A DNA stretch of 64,000 nucleotides from Solimonas soli DSM 21787 (GTDB lineage Bacteria; Pseudomonadota; Gammaproteobacteria; Nevskiales; Nevskiaceae), in the NCBI RefSeq assembly GCF_000474945.1, contig NZ_KI440836.1, forward strand, positions 233,917 to 297,916, in the 5' to 3' direction. A model generated the notes under the pieces. The model searched no databases. It was not told the DNA's origin and saw nothing but the letters and a program-made list of their open reading frames with translations. A program made the translations under genes and the position numbers. Positions 8,439 through 17,247 of the stretch are shown piece after piece. The number at the start of each line of letters is the position of its first letter. Positions within the stretch are counted from its first letter, which is position 1.

Positions 8439-9203
8439 ATGACGCTCGGCGAACCGGCGCCGTTCCGCGCCTGCCTCGTGGTGCCGGTCTACGATCACGG
8501 GCAGGCGATCGCCGGCACGCTGGCGCAGCTGCGCCCGCACGGCCTGCGCTGCTACCTGGTCGACGACGGCAGCCACGAGGCCTGCCGGCGCGAGCTCGAT
8601 CGCCTGGCGAGCGCGCAGCCGGACTGGCTGCGCCTGCTCCGCCTGCCGGTCAATTCCGGCAAGGGCGCGGCGGTGATGGCCGGCTTCGAGCGCGCCGCCG
8701 CCGACGGCTACACGCACGCCGTGCAGTTCGACGCCGACGGCCAGCACGACGCCGCCGACGTGCCGCGCCTCGTCACGCTGGCCGCCAGCCATCCGCAGGC
8801 GCTGGTCACCGGCGTGCCGAAATACGACGCCTCGGTGCCGAAGTCGCGCCTCTACGGCCGCTACGTCACCCATGTCTGGGTCTGGATCAACACCCTGTCG
8901 CTGCGCATCCGGGATTCGATGCTCGGCTTCCGCGTCTACCCGCTGGCGCCGGCGCTGCAGGTGTGGCGCACGCAGCACGTCGGCCGGCGCATGGATTTCG
9001 ACACCGAGATCATGGTGCGGCTGTACTGGCTCGGCGTCGACGTGCTGAGCCTGCCGACGCGCGTCACTTACCCGAGCGACGGCGTCTCGCACTTCGACGT
9101 GCTGCGCGACAACCTGCGCATCTCGCGCATGCACGCACGCCTGTTCCTCGGCATGCTGTGGCGCCTGCCGCGCCTGCTGGCGCGCAAGGCCGGCTTGGTT
9201 TAA
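8439..9203 (+). CDS. GT2 family glycosyltransferase of the aryl polyene cluster
   Basis: 254-residue GT-A fold enzyme with the GT2 landmarks in order: VVPVYDHG, the DDGS nucleotide-binding motif, NSGKGAAV and the DADGQHD metal-binding site. A conserved MDFDTEI segment and a basic, amphipathic C-terminus follow. It corresponds to the glycosyltransferase half of E. coli ApeJ. It presumably adds a sugar to the polyene or its lipid carrier. The last codons run into the left arm of an inverted repeat (9202-9274). Confidence 0.85.
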   Translation: MTLGEPAPFRACLVVPVYDHGQAIAGTLAQLRPHGLRCYLVDDGSHEACRRELDRLASAQPDWLRLLRLPVNSGKGAAVMAGFERAAADGYTHAVQFDADGQHDAADVPRLVTLAASHPQALVTGVPKYDASVPKSRLYGRYVTHVWVWINTLSLRIRDSMLGFRVYPLAPALQVWRTQHVGRRMDFDTEIMVRLYWLGVDVLSLPTRVTYPSDGVSHFDVLRDNLRISRMHARLFLGMLWRLPRLLARKAGLV

Positions 9204-9274
9204 CCACAGATTTCACAGATTCAGTTTCAAGAATCAGGGCGCTTTTTTCCGTGAAATCCGTGAAATCTGTGGTT
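9202..9274. repeat. Imperfect 20-bp inverted repeat between glycosyltransferase and thioesterase
   Basis: The left arm (9202-9221, AACCACAGATTTCACAGATT) pairs with 9255-9274 with one mismatch, around a 33-base loop. The AT-rich arms contrast sharply with the surrounding sequence. It could fold in RNA as an intra-operon processing or attenuation hairpin. There is no T-run, so it is not a classical terminator. It resembles dispersed intergenic repeats of proteobacteria. Confidence 0.7.
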
Positions 9275-9301
9275 TCGCTCTTTATTTCGTAGACTCGCCG
9301 C

Positions 9302-9715
9302 ATGACGCTGCCCACCGCCGAGGCCGAAGTCCTCGTTCCGTTCAACGACTGCGATCCGCTCGGCATCGTCTGGCACGGCAATTACCCGCGCTACTTCGAG
9401 GCCGCGCGCTGCGCGCTGCTCGAGGCGATCGACTACAACTACGGACAGATGATGGAGTCCGGCTACGCCTGGCCGGTCATCGACCTGCACCTGCGCTACG
9501 TCAAGGCGATCCGCTTCAACCAGCGCATCGTCGTCAGCGCGGCGATCGAGGAATGGGAGCACCGCCTGAAGATCGCCTACGCGATCCGCGACGCCGCCAG
9601 CGGCGAGCGCCTGGCCAAGGGCCACACCATCCAGGTCGCGGTGACGCTGCCCGATTTCGAAATGCAGTTCGCCTCGCCGGAACTGCTGGCGCGCAAGCTG
9701 GGGCTCAAGCCGTGA
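9302..9715 (+). CDS. 4-hydroxybenzoyl-CoA thioesterase family protein (ApeK-like)
   Basis: 137-residue hotdog thioesterase with the family signature NDCDPLGIVWHGNYPRYFEAAR, whose Asp is the catalytic residue. In E. coli aryl polyene synthesis the homologue ApeK is a thioesterase of the core system. Here it may release or proofread aryl-ACP or polyene-ACP thioesters. It starts after an inter-gene hairpin, and its stop overlaps the GTG of the LolA-like gene. Confidence 0.87.
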   Translation: MTLPTAEAEVLVPFNDCDPLGIVWHGNYPRYFEAARCALLEAIDYNYGQMMESGYAWPVIDLHLRYVKAIRFNQRIVVSAAIEEWEHRLKIAYAIRDAASGERLAKGHTIQVAVTLPDFEMQFASPELLARKLGLKP

Positions 9716-10365
9716 AGCGCGCCGCCGCGCTGCTGCTCGCCTGCGCCGCCGCCACGGCCGCGCCGGCCGGCGCCGGCCTCGATCAGCCGGTGTTCGCGCA
9801 TCCGGCCGACGCCGGCGCGATCCGCGCCGCGCTCGGCGCGGTGACGCGCGAGCTGGCCGCGGCGCGCACGATCAGCGGTCCGTACACGCAGAAGAAATTC
9901 CTGCGCGAACTGCCGCAGCCGCTGCGCTCGCAGGGCGACTTCCTGTTCGTGCGCGATGTCGGGGTCGCCTGGCGCACGACCGCGCCGTTCGCCTCCGAGC
10001 TGATCGTCACCCGCGACGCGCTCGTGCAGCGCGACGCCGGCAGCAGCACGCGCGTCGGTGCCGAACGGCAGCCGGCGGTGCGCATGGTGGCGCGCATCTT
10101 CTTCGCGGTGTTCTCGCTCGACTTCGCGCAGCTGTCCGAGCTGTTCACGCTGTCGGTGCTGCCGGGTGCCGACGGCAGCTGGCAGCTCGGCCTGACGCCG
10201 CGCCACGAGGCCGGCACCATCGAGGCGATCGTCGTCGGCGGCGCGCGCAGCGTCGAGCGCGTGCAGCTCTACGAGCACGGCGGCGATCGCACCGAGATCG
10301 CGTTCCGCGACGCGCGCGTGTCGAGCGCGGCGCCGGACGCCGCACAGCTCGCGCGCTTCCGGTAA
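9712..10365 (+). CDS. LolA-like outer membrane lipoprotein carrier protein (ApeL-like)
   Basis: 217 residues with a Sec signal peptide (MKRAAALLLACAAATAAPAGA) and a LolA-like beta sheet region beginning with ISGPYTQKKFLRELPQPLRSQG. It likely shuttles the hydrophobic pigment-lipid across the periplasm, working with the MMPL protein encoded next. The GTG start overlaps the previous stop as GTGA; no ATG in frame gives a signal peptide. Confidence 0.82.
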   Translation: MKRAAALLLACAAATAAPAGAGLDQPVFAHPADAGAIRAALGAVTRELAAARTISGPYTQKKFLRELPQPLRSQGDFLFVRDVGVAWRTTAPFASELIVTRDALVQRDAGSSTRVGAERQPAVRMVARIFFAVFSLDFAQLSELFTLSVLPGADGSWQLGLTPRHEAGTIEAIVVGGARSVERVQLYEHGGDRTEIAFRDARVSSAAPDAAQLARFR

Positions 10366-10374
10366 GCGCACGCC

Positions 10375-12765
10375 GTGTCGGCCCGCGTCCGCCTGCTGCT
10401 CTGGGTCGCGCTGATGACGGCCGCCGGCCTGTGGCTGTGGTGGGCCTCCGGCTCGCGCCTGCAGATCGAAACCGACATCACGGCGATGCTGCCGCAGACC
10501 GCGCCGGACGCGGTGACCCGGCAGGCGCTCGAACGCGTCGAGGCGGCGCTCGGGCGGCGCAGCCTGTATCTGCTCGGCGCGGCCGATTTCGCGTCGGCGA
10601 AGCGCGCCGCCGAGGCCTTCGCCGCGCGCCTGCGCGAGGCGCTGGTGTACTCCGACGTCACGCTCGGCATCGCCAGCGATCCGGCGGCGCTCGAAGCCGC
10701 GTACGGCGCCGCCGTGCCCACGCTGCTCGCCGATGCCGACCGCGCCGCGCTCGCCGCCGGCCGCGCCGGCACGCTGGCCGAGGCCGCGCAGCGCGCGCTC
10801 TATGCGCCGCCCGGCATGGGCCCGGCCGGTTTCACGCGCGCGCGCGCCTTCGTCGACGATCCGCTCGACCTGTACGGACATTTCCTGCTGCAGCTGCTGC
10901 CGGCCGGCGGACGCCTGGCGCCGCGCGAGGGCGTGCTCGCGCTCGAACGCCCGGGCGGCGTCGATGTGATGGTGACGGCGACGCTGCGCGATTCGCCGTT
11001 CCGTCTCGCCGTGCAGGACGCGGCGATGGCGGCGCTCGACGCGGCGACGCAGGCCGCGCGCGCGGCGGTGCCGGCGATGACGCTGGCCGGTTCCGGCGTG
11101 CTGCGCCACGCCGCCGCCAACAGCGAGCGCGCCAAGCGCGAGATCTCGACGATCGGCTCGATCTCGCTGGCCGGCGTGCTGCTGGTGTTCCTGGTCTGCT
11201 TCCGCTCGCTGCGGCCGCTGCTGCTGGTGCTGCTGTCGCTCGGCGCCGCCTCGGTCGTGTCGCTGGCGACGGTGGCGACGCTGTACGGCAAGGTGCACAT
11301 CGTCGCCGTGGTCTTCGAGTCGAGCCTGATCGGCCTCGCCGTCGACTACTCGATCCATTTCTTCAGCGACCGCTTCCGCGAGCGCGGGCCGTGGACCGGC
11401 ATGGACGGCCTGCGCCATGTCGGCGTGCCGATCACGGTCGGCATGGCCACGACCCTGCTCGCCTACAGCGCCTTCCTGGTGCCGCCGTTCCCCGGCCTGC
11501 GGCAGATGGCGCTGCTGTCGATGACCGGCCTGGTCGCCTCGTACCTGACGGTGATCCTCGCCTACCCGGCGCTCGCCGGCGCGCCGCCGCCGGCATCGAC
11601 GCCGGTGCTGGCGCTGCGCGAGCGCCTGGCACGGCTCGGCCGGCCGCGCAGGCCGGTGCTGGCCGGCCTGATCGTGCTCGGCGTGCTGATCGTCGGGGTC
11701 GGCGCCGCGCGCCTGCGCTTCGTCGACGACGTGCGCACCCTGCAGTCCTCGCCGCAGCCTCTGCTCGACGACGAGCGCCTGGTGCGCGAACGGCTCGGCG
11801 GCGGCCTCGACACGCGCTTCTTCATCGTCGAAGGCAGCGACCGCGAAGCCCTGCTGCAGAACGAGGAGAAGCTGCGCGCCCGCCTCGAGCCGCTGATCGC
11901 GAGCGGCGCGCTCGGCGGCTACGGCGCGCTGTCGAAGCTGCTGCCGTCGCGGGCGCGCCAGGTCGACGACGCGGCGCTGCTGGCGCGCACGGTCTACGCC
12001 GACGGCGCTGCGCTGCCGGCGCTGTACGCCGCGCTCGGCTTCGGCCCCGGGGCGCTGGCGCGGGCGCGCGCCGCCCTGGCCGCCGCGCAGGCGCAGCCGG
12101 TCGACGCCGACGCCGTGCTCGCCACGCCGGCCGGCGCCGCCTACCGCCCGCTGTGGCTCGGGCCGACGGCGCGCGGCGTCGCCAGCATCGTCTCGCTGAG
12201 CGGCGTCGCCGACGTCGCCGCGCTCAACGGTGCCGCCGCCGGACTGCCCGGCGTGCAGCTGATCGATCGCGTCGCCGACATCTCCACGGTGCTCGCGCAC
12301 TATCGCCGCCTGGCGCTGCTCGGGCTCGGCGGCTCGCTGTGCGTGATCGGCCTCGTGCTGCTGGGCCGCTACGGCCCGGCCGGCGCCGCGCGTCACCTGA
12401 TCGCGCCGCTCGGCGGCGGCCTGCTGACCCTGGCGACGCTCGGTGTGCTCGGCATCCCGGCGAACCTGTTCACGGTGCTGGCGCTGCTGCTGGTGCTCGG
12501 CCTGGGCGTCGACTACTCGGTGTTCCTGCGCGAAGGCGAGGCCTCGCGGCCGACGACTCTGCTGGCGATCAGCCTCGCCGGCCTCGTCACCCTGCTCGCC
12601 TTCGGCCTGCTCGCGGCGTCGGCCACGCCGTTCATCCGCAGCCTCGGCCTCGCCGTGCTGCTCGGCGTCGCCTGGACCTGGCTGCTCGCGGTGCTGGCCG
12701 CCGCGCCACCCCCGCGAGGCGCATGCCAGAATGGCGGCGCCGAAGGAAGCGTGAGAATTCCGTAA
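10375..12765 (+). CDS. MMPL/RND-family exporter (ApeM-like)
   Basis: 796-residue inner-membrane transporter with the internally duplicated RND layout: one N-terminal helix, a large periplasmic domain to about residue 260, five helices, a second periplasmic loop (about 440-640) and a final helix bundle. GLAVDYSIHFF and GLGVDYSVF are the repeated Asp-containing helix motifs of MMPL proteins, probably in proton coupling. It is expected to move the aryl polyene lipid out of the inner membrane to the LolA-like carrier. The GTG start was chosen because the first hydrophobic helix begins right after it. Confidence 0.87.
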   Translation: MSARVRLLLWVALMTAAGLWLWWASGSRLQIETDITAMLPQTAPDAVTRQALERVEAALGRRSLYLLGAADFASAKRAAEAFAARLREALVYSDVTLGIASDPAALEAAYGAAVPTLLADADRAALAAGRAGTLAEAAQRALYAPPGMGPAGFTRARAFVDDPLDLYGHFLLQLLPAGGRLAPREGVLALERPGGVDVMVTATLRDSPFRLAVQDAAMAALDAATQAARAAVPAMTLAGSGVLRHAAANSERAKREISTIGSISLAGVLLVFLVCFRSLRPLLLVLLSLGAASVVSLATVATLYGKVHIVAVVFESSLIGLAVDYSIHFFSDRFRERGPWTGMDGLRHVGVPITVGMATTLLAYSAFLVPPFPGLRQMALLSMTGLVASYLTVILAYPALAGAPPPASTPVLALRERLARLGRPRRPVLAGLIVLGVLIVGVGAARLRFVDDVRTLQSSPQPLLDDERLVRERLGGGLDTRFFIVEGSDREALLQNEEKLRARLEPLIASGALGGYGALSKLLPSRARQVDDAALLARTVYADGAALPALYAALGFGPGALARARAALAAAQAQPVDADAVLATPAGAAYRPLWLGPTARGVASIVSLSGVADVAALNGAAAGLPGVQLIDRVADISTVLAHYRRLALLGLGGSLCVIGLVLLGRYGPAGAARHLIAPLGGGLLTLATLGVLGIPANLFTVLALLLVLGLGVDYSVFLREGEASRPTTLLAISLAGLVTLLAFGLLAASATPFIRSLGLAVLLGVAWTWLLAVLAAAPPPRGACQNGGAEGSVRIP

Positions 12766-12843
12766 TGGCAGACCGGCGCGGGACCTTGCAGACTGCCGGA
12801 CGGCTTTGACGATGCGGCGTGACATGCCTTCGATGGGGGAATC

Positions 12844-14088
12844 GTGACGGATGTGTTGATCATCGGCGCCGGGCCCGCGGGTTCGGTGGCCGCGGCGCTG
12901 CTCGTGCAGCGCGGCTACGACGTGCTGGTGCTCGAGAAGCAGAAGTTCCCGCGCTTTTCGATCGGCGAGAGCCTGCTGGCGCAAAGCCTCGGCCTGCTCG
13001 AGGCGGCCGGCATGCTGGAGGCGGTGATGGCGGCCGGCTTCCAGTACAAGAACGGCGCCGCCTTCGCGCATCGCGAGGCCTACACCGATTTCAACTTCGC
13101 CGAGAAGTCCTCGCCGGGCCACGGCTTCACCTTCCAGGTGCCGCGCGCCGATTTCGACCAGTTGCTGATCAACGAGGCGCAGCGCTTCGGCGCGCGCGTG
13201 CAGTTCGAGGTGGAGATCGTCGCCGCCGATTTCTCCGGCGCAAGGCCGCGCCTCACGGCGCGTGACAAGGACGGCCGCGAAACCGTGCACAGGCCGCGCT
13301 TCGTGCTCGACGCCAGCGGCTTCGGCCGCGTGCTGCCGCGCCTGCTGAATCTCGAGGAGCCGTCGAACCTGCCGGTGCGCTGCGCGCTCTACACGCAGGT
13401 CCGGGACCGCATTCCGTCCGGCCGCATCGACCGCCAGAAGATCCGCGTCACCACGCACGCCGTGCACAGCGACGTCTGGTACTGGCTGATCCCGTTCTCC
13501 AACGGCAAGGCCTCGATGGGCGTGGTCGCCGGCGAGGAATTCCTGCAGCGCTACGCCGGCAGCAACGACGACAAGCTGTGGGCGCTGCACCGCGAGGACC
13601 CGGCGCTCGCCGACATCCTCAAGGACGCCGAGCAGCTGTTCCCGGCCGGCCTGCTGCGCGGCTACTCGGCGAACGTGAAAACCATGTCCGGACCCGGCTT
13701 CGCGCTGCTCGGCAACGCCGCCGAGTTCCTCGATCCGGTGTTCTCGTCGGGCGTGACCATCGCCCTGAAGTCGGCGCACATGGCGGCCGACGCGCTGAGC
13801 CGGCAGCTGAAGGGCGAGACGGTCGACTGGAAGGCTGACTTCGAGGATCCGCTGCGCGTCGGCGTCGAGACCTTCCGCGGCTTCGTCGAAGGCTGGTACG
13901 ACGGCTCGCTGCAGGACGTCATCTATTACGAGCGCCAGGATCCGAAGATCCGCCGCTACATCTGCTCGATCCTCGCCGGTTATGCCTGGGACGGGAGCAA
14001 TCCCTACGTCGGCCGCGCCAGGCAGCGCCTGCACACGCTCGCGCAGCTGTGCCGCAGCGGCGACGCCAGCGTGACCCGGGTCGCCTGA
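12844..14088 (+). CDS. Flavin-dependent halogenase-like oxidoreductase
   Basis: 414 residues. FAD-binding GAGPAG lies at residues 8-13 and GESLL at 41-45. WYWLIP at 212-217 fits the WxWxIP motif of flavin-dependent halogenases. Lys69 in FQYKNGAAF sits where such enzymes place the catalytic Lys. The dinucleotide motif GNAAEFLDPVFSSGV is also typical. Xanthomonadins are brominated, so a halogenation role on the aryl ring is plausible. Some relatives are dehydrogenases or hydroxylases, and the reaction is unproven. The GTG start has GGGGGA just upstream. The 78-base gap after the exporter gene is one of the larger ones in this arm. Confidence 0.75.
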   Translation: MTDVLIIGAGPAGSVAAALLVQRGYDVLVLEKQKFPRFSIGESLLAQSLGLLEAAGMLEAVMAAGFQYKNGAAFAHREAYTDFNFAEKSSPGHGFTFQVPRADFDQLLINEAQRFGARVQFEVEIVAADFSGARPRLTARDKDGRETVHRPRFVLDASGFGRVLPRLLNLEEPSNLPVRCALYTQVRDRIPSGRIDRQKIRVTTHAVHSDVWYWLIPFSNGKASMGVVAGEEFLQRYAGSNDDKLWALHREDPALADILKDAEQLFPAGLLRGYSANVKTMSGPGFALLGNAAEFLDPVFSSGVTIALKSAHMAADALSRQLKGETVDWKADFEDPLRVGVETFRGFVEGWYDGSLQDVIYYERQDPKIRRYICSILAGYAWDGSNPYVGRARQRLHTLAQLCRSGDASVTRVA

Positions 14089-14089
14089 G

Positions 14090-14677
14090 ATGCGCGCGCG
14101 GCTTCCATTCGGCTTGCTGCTCGCCGGCGCGCTCGCCGCCTGCGCCAACGGCCCGCGCCGCGAGGCGCCGCGCGATGCGGCGCCGCCGCTGCTCGCGCCG
14201 GCCAGCGTCGGCGCGCCGCTGCAGGTGCAGCAGATCCTGCACGCCGCCTACGGCAGCGACGAGTCGACGCTGCAGTGCGTGGTCAGCGATGACGCGGAGA
14301 CGCTGTCCGTGGTCTGCCTGACGGCGATGGGCCAGCGCGTCTTCACGCTCGATTACGACGGCCGCGAGCTGAAGGCGCAGCGCGCGCCGTTCGCGCCGGA
14401 TGCGATCGACCCGGCGCGCATCGTCGCCGACCTGCAGCTCGCCTACTGGCCGCTGGCGGCGCTGCAGCCGGCCTGGCAGCGCGCCGGCTACGCGGTCAGC
14501 GAGCCGCGCCCGGGCCTGCGCCGCGTGGTGCGCGACGGGCGCCTGTACGCCGAAGTGCACGAGGCGCTGCCGGCGCTCGTGAACGGCCGCGGCGAGGGCT
14601 GGCCGGCGCGCGTCTGGCTGGTCAACCTCGCCTACGGCTACGCGCTCGACATCGAGACGCAGGCGGCGGCCGAATGA
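14090..14677 (+). CDS. DUF3261 outer-membrane lipoprotein (ApeN-like)
   Basis: 195 residues with a lipoprotein signal peptide ending in the lipobox LAAC (Cys18). The mature part matches the DUF3261 proteins found next to LolA and MMPL genes in aryl polyene clusters. It probably serves as an outer-membrane receptor, LolB-like, for the pigment lipid. The gene starts one base after the previous stop and its end overlaps the next start. Confidence 0.8.
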   Translation: MRARLPFGLLLAGALAACANGPRREAPRDAAPPLLAPASVGAPLQVQQILHAAYGSDESTLQCVVSDDAETLSVVCLTAMGQRVFTLDYDGRELKAQRAPFAPDAIDPARIVADLQLAYWPLAALQPAWQRAGYAVSEPRPGLRRVVRDGRLYAEVHEALPALVNGRGEGWPARVWLVNLAYGYALDIETQAAAE

Positions 14678-15156
14678 CGACGCTCGCGCTGGGCCGTCCG
14701 TACACGATCGCCGAGCTGCTGCCGCACGGCCGCGGCTTCACCCTGCTCGACAGCCTGCTCGACTACGGCGAGGAGCATGCGAGCTGCGGCGTCACGATCG
14801 GCGCCGGCGTGCCGTTCTTCGAAGCCGGGCGCGGCGTGCCGAACTGGGTCGGCATCGAATACATGGCGCAGGCGATCGGCGCCTACGCCGGCATCGTGCG
14901 CCTGCAGCGCGGCGATGCGGTCGAAATCGGCCTGCTGCTCGGCACGCGTCGCTACGCCTGCGAGCGTGCCTATTTCGCGCCCGGCGAACGGCTGACGGTG
15001 CGCGCCGAGCAACTGGTGCGCGACAGCAGCGGCGTCGCCGCCTTCGCCTGCACGCTGAGCGGCGGCGGCCGCGAGCTGGCGCGCGCCGAGATCAAGGCCT
15101 ACCAGCCCGACGACCTACACGACTACCTGCAGGCCCTCACGGAGAGCCGCGCATGA
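14674..15156 (+). CDS. Hotdog-fold dehydratase (ApeP-like)
   Basis: 160-residue FabA-type hotdog protein; LLPHGRGFTLLDSLLDYG and VPNWVGIEYMAQAIGAYAG are the family's characteristic segments. ApeP is the 3-hydroxyacyl-ACP dehydratase of the core E. coli aryl polyene synthase, and this gene shares its setting before the ketoreductase and final ketosynthase. Start and stop overlap both neighbours by 4 bases. Confidence 0.85.
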   Translation: MTTLALGRPYTIAELLPHGRGFTLLDSLLDYGEEHASCGVTIGAGVPFFEAGRGVPNWVGIEYMAQAIGAYAGIVRLQRGDAVEIGLLLGTRRYACERAYFAPGERLTVRAEQLVRDSSGVAAFACTLSGGGRELARAEIKAYQPDDLHDYLQALTESRA

Positions 15157-15875
15157 GCGGCTGGATTCTGGTCACCGGCGCCAACCGCGGCATCGGCCAG
15201 GCGATCGCCGTCTCGCTGGCGCAGGCCGGCTTCGATCTGCTGCTGCACGCGCGTGACATCGGCAGGCTCGACGACACCGCCGCGCGCGTCGCCGCGCACG
15301 GCCGCTCCGCACGGCGCATCGCCTTCGACGTGTCGGATCGCGCCGCGACGGCGAGCGCGCTGGAAGCCGACATCGCCGCGCACGGCGCGTGTTACGGCGT
15401 GGTCTGCAATGCCGGCATCGCCCGCGACGGCGCCTTTCCGGCGCTGTCCGGCGCCGACTGGGACGCGGTGCTGCGCACCAATCTCGACGGCTTCTACAAC
15501 GTCCTGCATCCGCTGGTGATGCCGATGATCCGCACCCGCAAGCCCGGCCGCATCGTCAGCATCGCCTCGGTGTCGGGCCTGATGGGCAATCGCGGCCAGG
15601 TGAACTACAGCGCGGCCAAGGCCGGCATCATCGGCGCGACCAAGGCGCTCGCCGTCGAACTCGCGTCGCGCAAGATCACCGTCAACTGCGTCGCGCCCGG
15701 CCTGATCCGCACCGACATGATCGGCGAGCTGCCGCTCGACGAGGCGCTGAAGCTGGTGCCGGCCGGCCGTGTCGGCGAGCCGGAGGAAGTCGGCGCGGTC
15801 GTCGCCTTCCTGATGTCCGAGGCTGCGGCCTACGTCACGCGGCAGGTGATTTCCGTCAACGGTGGAATGTTCTAG
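15153..15875 (+). CDS. 3-oxoacyl-ACP reductase, FabG family (ApeQ-like)
   Basis: 240-residue short-chain dehydrogenase. The cofactor motif TGANRGIGQ is followed by NAG, then the catalytic Ser (SIASVSG) and the YSAAK Tyr/Lys pair. The C-terminus ISVNGGMF is FabG-like. It reduces the beta-keto group after each condensation, presumably with NADPH. It is co-translated with the dehydratase before it and 16 bases from the ketosynthase after it. Confidence 0.9.
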   Translation: MSGWILVTGANRGIGQAIAVSLAQAGFDLLLHARDIGRLDDTAARVAAHGRSARRIAFDVSDRAATASALEADIAAHGACYGVVCNAGIARDGAFPALSGADWDAVLRTNLDGFYNVLHPLVMPMIRTRKPGRIVSIASVSGLMGNRGQVNYSAAKAGIIGATKALAVELASRKITVNCVAPGLIRTDMIGELPLDEALKLVPAGRVGEPEEVGAVVAFLMSEAAAYVTRQVISVNGGMF

Positions 15876-15891
15876 TTCTGGAGTGGCAGGG

Positions 15892-17136
15892 ATGAAACGT
15901 GTGGTCGTCACCGGCATGGCCGGCATCACCGCGATCGGGTCCGACTGGGACACGGTCGAGCGGAACCTGCGCGACAACGTCAGCGGCATCGAACACATGC
16001 CGGAGTGGGACCGCTTCGAGGAGGTCAACACGCGCCTCGGCGGGCCGGTCAAGGACTTCAAGCTGCCGCCGCACTACACGCGCAAGGTGCTGCGCACCAT
16101 GGGCCGCGTCTCGCAGCTTTCGGTGCGCGCCGCGGAGATCGCGCTCGAGGACGCCGGCCTCAAGGACGATCCGGAGATCCGCAGCGGCAGCATGGGCGTC
16201 TCCTACGGCTCCTGCACCGGCAGCACCGACGCCGTCTGCGAGTTCGGCAGCCTGATGATCACCGGCAAGCTCGGCCGCTTCAACGCGACCACCTATCTGC
16301 GCATGATGAGCCACACCGCGGCCGTCAACATCGGCCTGCACTTCGGCCTCAAGGGCCGCGTCATTCCGACCTGCAGCGCCTGCACCTCGGGCAGCCAGGG
16401 CATCGGCTACGCCTACGAGGCGATCAAGTACGGCATGCAGACCATGATGCTGGCCGGCGGCGCCGAGGAGCTGTGTCCGTCCGAAGCGGCGGTGTTCGAC
16501 ACGCTGTTCGCGACCTCGCAGCGCAACGACGCGCCGAAGACCACGCCGGCGCCGTTCGACAGGGACCGCGACGGCCTCGTCATCGGCGAAGGCGCCTGCA
16601 CGCTGGTGCTCGAGGAGTACGAGCACGCCAGGGCGCGCGGCGCGAAGATCTACGCCGAGATCGTCGGCTTCGGCTGCAACTCCGACGGCGACCACGCCAC
16701 GCACCCGAACCAGGAAACGATGGGCGGCGCCATGCAGCTGGCGTTCAAGGACGCCGGCAACGTTTCGCCCGGCGACATCGGCTACGTGTCCTGCCACGGC
16801 ACCGCGACCGAGCAGGGCGACATCGCCGAGAGCAACACCACGCGGCGCATCTTCGGCCGCGCCGTGCCGGCCAGCTCGATGAAGGGCCACCTCGGCCACA
16901 CGCTCGGCGCCTGCGGCGCGGTCGAATCGTGGTGGACGATCGAGATGATGAATCGCGGCTGGTTCGCGCCGACCCTGAATCTCAGGAACCCGGACCCGCG
17001 CTGCGGCGAGCTCGACTACATCATGTCGAGCCCGGGCGCCGGCAACGGCCGCGCGATCCAGACCGAGCACGTGATGAACAACAATTTCGCGTTCGGCGGC
17101 ATCAACACCTCGCTGATCTTCCGCCGCACGATGTGA
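15892..17136 (+). CDS. Beta-ketoacyl-ACP synthase (ApeR-like)
   Basis: 414-residue ketosynthase with Cys164 in TCSACTSGSQG, His302 in CHGTATE and His336 in HLGHTLG. In E. coli, ApeR forms a homodimer complementing the ApeO-ApeC pair, probably in early elongation. The start MKRVVVTGM has GGAG 8 bases upstream; an in-frame start 30 bases earlier overlaps fabG and adds unconserved residues. It ends the plus arm of the pigment cluster. Confidence 0.9.
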   Translation: MKRVVVTGMAGITAIGSDWDTVERNLRDNVSGIEHMPEWDRFEEVNTRLGGPVKDFKLPPHYTRKVLRTMGRVSQLSVRAAEIALEDAGLKDDPEIRSGSMGVSYGSCTGSTDAVCEFGSLMITGKLGRFNATTYLRMMSHTAAVNIGLHFGLKGRVIPTCSACTSGSQGIGYAYEAIKYGMQTMMLAGGAEELCPSEAAVFDTLFATSQRNDAPKTTPAPFDRDRDGLVIGEGACTLVLEEYEHARARGAKIYAEIVGFGCNSDGDHATHPNQETMGGAMQLAFKDAGNVSPGDIGYVSCHGTATEQGDIAESNTTRRIFGRAVPASSMKGHLGHTLGACGAVESWWTIEMMNRGWFAPTLNLRNPDPRCGELDYIMSSPGAGNGRAIQTEHVMNNNFAFGGINTSLIFRRTM

Positions 17137-17247
17137 CGCGCCGCGCGGCTCGGTCCGCCGGCCACTCGTGCGCGCGCGTCGACGGCGGTTAAAGTAGACG
17201 CCGCGGTGCCGCCCTCGGGCACCGCGATCTCATCGGGGAGAATCGAC

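Noticed and set aside
9577-14148. A 1500-codon open frame on the minus strand opposite the LolA, exporter and halogenase-like genes
   Set aside because: Its product is a monotonous Arg/Gln/Ala/His-rich string without domains. Such antisense frames arise from high GC at third codon positions; the plus-strand genes are clear homologues.
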